DNA of 64,000 bases from contig NW_026732533.1 of the NCBI RefSeq assembly GCF_028476545.1, forward strand, positions 178,501 to 242,500. Direction: 5' to 3'. Numbering within the stretch: the first letter of the stretch is position 1; every line of letters starts with the position of its first letter. The translations under genes were made by a program, and so were the position numbers. This document shows, in pieces, positions 62,159-64,000 of this stretch. This stretch comes from Physella acuta. Its lineage: Eukaryota; Mollusca; Gastropoda; Physidae. The notes below the pieces were generated by a model. That model was not told the origin of the DNA. It searched no databases and saw only the letters and a list, made by a program, of their open reading frames with translations.

Positions 62159-62756
62159 AACTTAACTTATTATGATGCTTTAAGTCTAGGTCCTCTACAG
62201 ATACGTTTATCTTACGTCAAAAATAACCCAGCCAACCTAAATAAAATTAACTAACAGACGTATCGTTAAAATAATAACCGACATAATACCGAGAGAAAGT
62301 TTACCTTCATAATGTATTAAACTTATGAATGGGGAACATGGTCTTATTTTTCAAGGCAGCTATGGGTGTTGTATTAATTAATAAACAAAGTATTTGTTCT
62401 AACCTTTATAATTATTTTATGATCTCTAGTTTAGACAAATATAGATACTAACTTGTAAACAAAGCAGAGTTTTGTGTTGAATATAAATACTTTTTCTTTT
62501 CTTGTTCTTTTGTTTCATTCAGAATTGGTTGTTGGTAAACTCGTTATTACAGCAAGTTGATAAAATACTCGACTGAGGCACATTGAAGGACGCAGTTCTT
62601 GTGTATTGGTGATCAAGAAGTTCAGAAACATGTTTGTAATCTACACGTCGTGAGTGCAAATAGAGATGAGAAAACTTTTGGTAAACTTACATGTATTAAC
62701 TAAACATTATGTTGTATATAGATGATAAAGTTAAAGTAGAATAACTCTGAACCTTA
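62159..62756. other. Intergenic, no gene seen
   Basis: AT-rich DNA without a recognisable coding or repeat feature. Confidence 0.5.
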
Positions 62757-63005
62757 GAGTCTAACCTTGAGCTGGATTGCTAACCCGTAAGTCTCGAGTT
62801 CGAATCCGGGTTTGTCAGTAGACCGTCCCTGAGTCCACCCAGCTCTGATGGGTACCTAACACACGTTAAGGAAAGTAAAGGCGGCTGGGCATAGTGCTGA
62901 CCACACTATCTCTTCATATACCGAGGTCACAGAAACAAGTGAACTCTACTTCACTTGCCCCATAGACCGTCAGGTTTGAAAGGGAAACTTTACTTTACTT
63001 TACTT
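62757..63005 (+). mobile_element. tRNA-derived SINE, family B
   Basis: GCTGGATTGCTAACCCGTAA, the B-box GAGTTCGAATCC, GAGTCCACCCAGCTCTGATG, GGCGGCTGGGCATAGTG and GGTCACAGAAACAAGTGAAC occur in the same order as at 5926. The first part of the head is missing. The tail is a short TTTAC repeat. Confidence 0.85.
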
Positions 63006-63017
63006 AGAGTCTAAAAC

Positions 63018-63457
63018 GGGGTCATCCATAAATTCAAGCGTTGTTTTGACGATTTATACCCACCCTCCTTCACGTCCCACTCCCATTCCCAGCTCCTCTC
63101 CGTTACACTTCGACACAGAAAGCCAGAACCACCACCCCATAAAATAATATCACATCTCAGCCAACAACAGCCCTCAAAACTGCTGTTTAATTCTTAATAA
63201 AACAGTGATTGTTCTCTAAAAATCTTGACTGATCTCGGTCAACATAAAGTATTGTAATCAATTTTTATTACAATTCATTGAAACCGTTTTTTGAAACGCG
63301 AAATAACTTCAAAACTTTGTTTCCTAACATTATGTTTTTAATAATGCAAAAGTGTGACATGACACTATATGAACCCCGACTCCCCATCATCAGACACCTT
63401 CACAAAATTATGGAACTCATCTCCCCGCTACGAATGTGACGCCATTTATGGACGACA
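63018..63457 (-). mobile_element. GGGGTCATCC MITE, diverged copy
   Basis: The left end is GGGGTCATCCATAAATTCAA and the right end is GACGCCATTTATGGACGAC. The interior matches the copy at 34626 (CTCAGCCAACAACAGCCCTC against CTCAGCCTACAATCCCCCTC), with many changes. It begins 13 bp after the SINE at 62757 ends. Confidence 0.88.
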
Positions 63458-63619
63458 CTTAATTTCAGATAAAAATATTATCAAGAAGATTGTGACTACA
63501 CAGTGTAATCTGAAATATCTACTGTATCGAGTTCAGCAGTGATTATTTCAATTTTGCCTGCAAAACATCTTGTCTGAACTTTGTTCTTGCCGTTGTCAAA
63601 CATTTAATACGTGTCCATT
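63458..63619. other. Short intergenic stretch
   Basis: No feature seen. Confidence 0.4.
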
Positions 63620-63900
63620 TTACGTGCAAGATGTGTTTAAATATTTGTGTAGTAATGTGACATTTTATTGTTTTCCCCTAAACTGGTTGATTTGGTGTGA
63701 CAGATGTGTTTAAATATGTGTGTAGTAATGTGACATTATATTTTCCCCCTAAACTGGTTGATTTAGTGAACAGAATGTGTTTAAATATTTGTGTAGTAAT
63801 GTGACATTATATTTTCCCCCTAAACTGGTTGATTTTCTGTGCAAGACGTGTTTAAATATTTGTGTAGTAATGTGATATTGATTTGGTGTACAAGTTGTGT
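63620..63900 (+). repeat. About 72-bp tandem repeat, four copies
   Basis: GTGTTTAAATATTTGTGTAG, TAATGTGACATTNTATT and CCCCTAAACTGGTTGATTT recur four times between 63626 and 63890. The third and fourth copies are slightly shorter. Confidence 0.9.
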
Positions 63901-64000
63901 CGATGTGACCTTTCATTAATCCTTTGCAGCTCCTCGCACTACTTTATGCTGACTACACCTGGGTTACATCTCAAGCAGAACTTTGTTCTGTAAGTCCTAG

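Noticed and set aside
61330-62254. LTLPY-repeat frames of 126-171 codons
   Set aside because: Pure (CCTTA)n translations with a MITE between them.

Overview
This is eukaryotic (metazoan) nuclear DNA: AT-rich, with short spliced exons, GT-AG introns, and very many tandem repeats, tRNA-derived SINEs, hAT-type MITEs and LINE tails. The protein sequences and the SINE and repeat style suggest a mollusc, probably a gastropod snail. That is inference from remembered similarity; no search was run.

Gene-rich left part (1-42 kb). Five conserved host genes can be assembled exon by exon, with intact reading phase across every junction. (1) A PHF20/PHF20L1-like chromatin reader, + strand, 152-8648, 5' end outside the window: Tudor, AT-hook, C2H2 and PHD modules. 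(2) DNALI1, the axonemal inner-arm dynein light intermediate chain, - strand, 18491-13994, complete at 257 aa. (3) EMC2, the TPR subunit of the ER membrane protein complex, + strand, 18806-23232, complete at 291 aa. DNALI1 and EMC2 are head-to-head across 314 bp that contains an RFX X-box. (4) A UBF/UBTF-like multi-HMG-box protein, - strand, 30176-25149, 547 aa. (5) SDF2, an ER MIR-domain protein ending in HDEF, - strand, 41627-39639; its signal-peptide exon was not found. PHF20 and DNALI1 converge around a 3.75-kb satellite array at 9.3-13.1 kb. EMC2 and UBTF also converge.

Gene-poor right part (42-64 kb). No intact conserved gene was recognised. It holds a foldback cluster (44.2-44.7 kb), a decayed coiled-coil gene (46.1-46.9 kb), three LINE 3' ends, a TCTAGA-rich tract (47.5-48.3 kb), a 2.6-kb minisatellite (50.7-53.3 kb), a 30-bp minisatellite (54.7-55.3 kb), two (TA)n tracts, a fossil LTR (56.3-58.1 kb), and a (CCTTA)n array split by a MITE (61.3-62.2 kb).

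Most unusual observations. Tandem arrays have grown directly out of splice junctions in two genes: the 5' splice site of the PHF20 PHD exon and the 3' splice site of SDF2 exon 2, so near-copies of a functional splice site sit in series. One dispersed repeat exists in an unexpanded form (58.5 kb) and in a form expanded to 2.6 kb of minisatellite (50.6 kb). A MITE family with CRE-like (TGACGTCA) motifs in its termini is present at least four times, twice nested in other transposons. A hAT family is present both as a decayed transposase-bearing copy and as a short deletion derivative, each with a perfect 8-bp target duplication.
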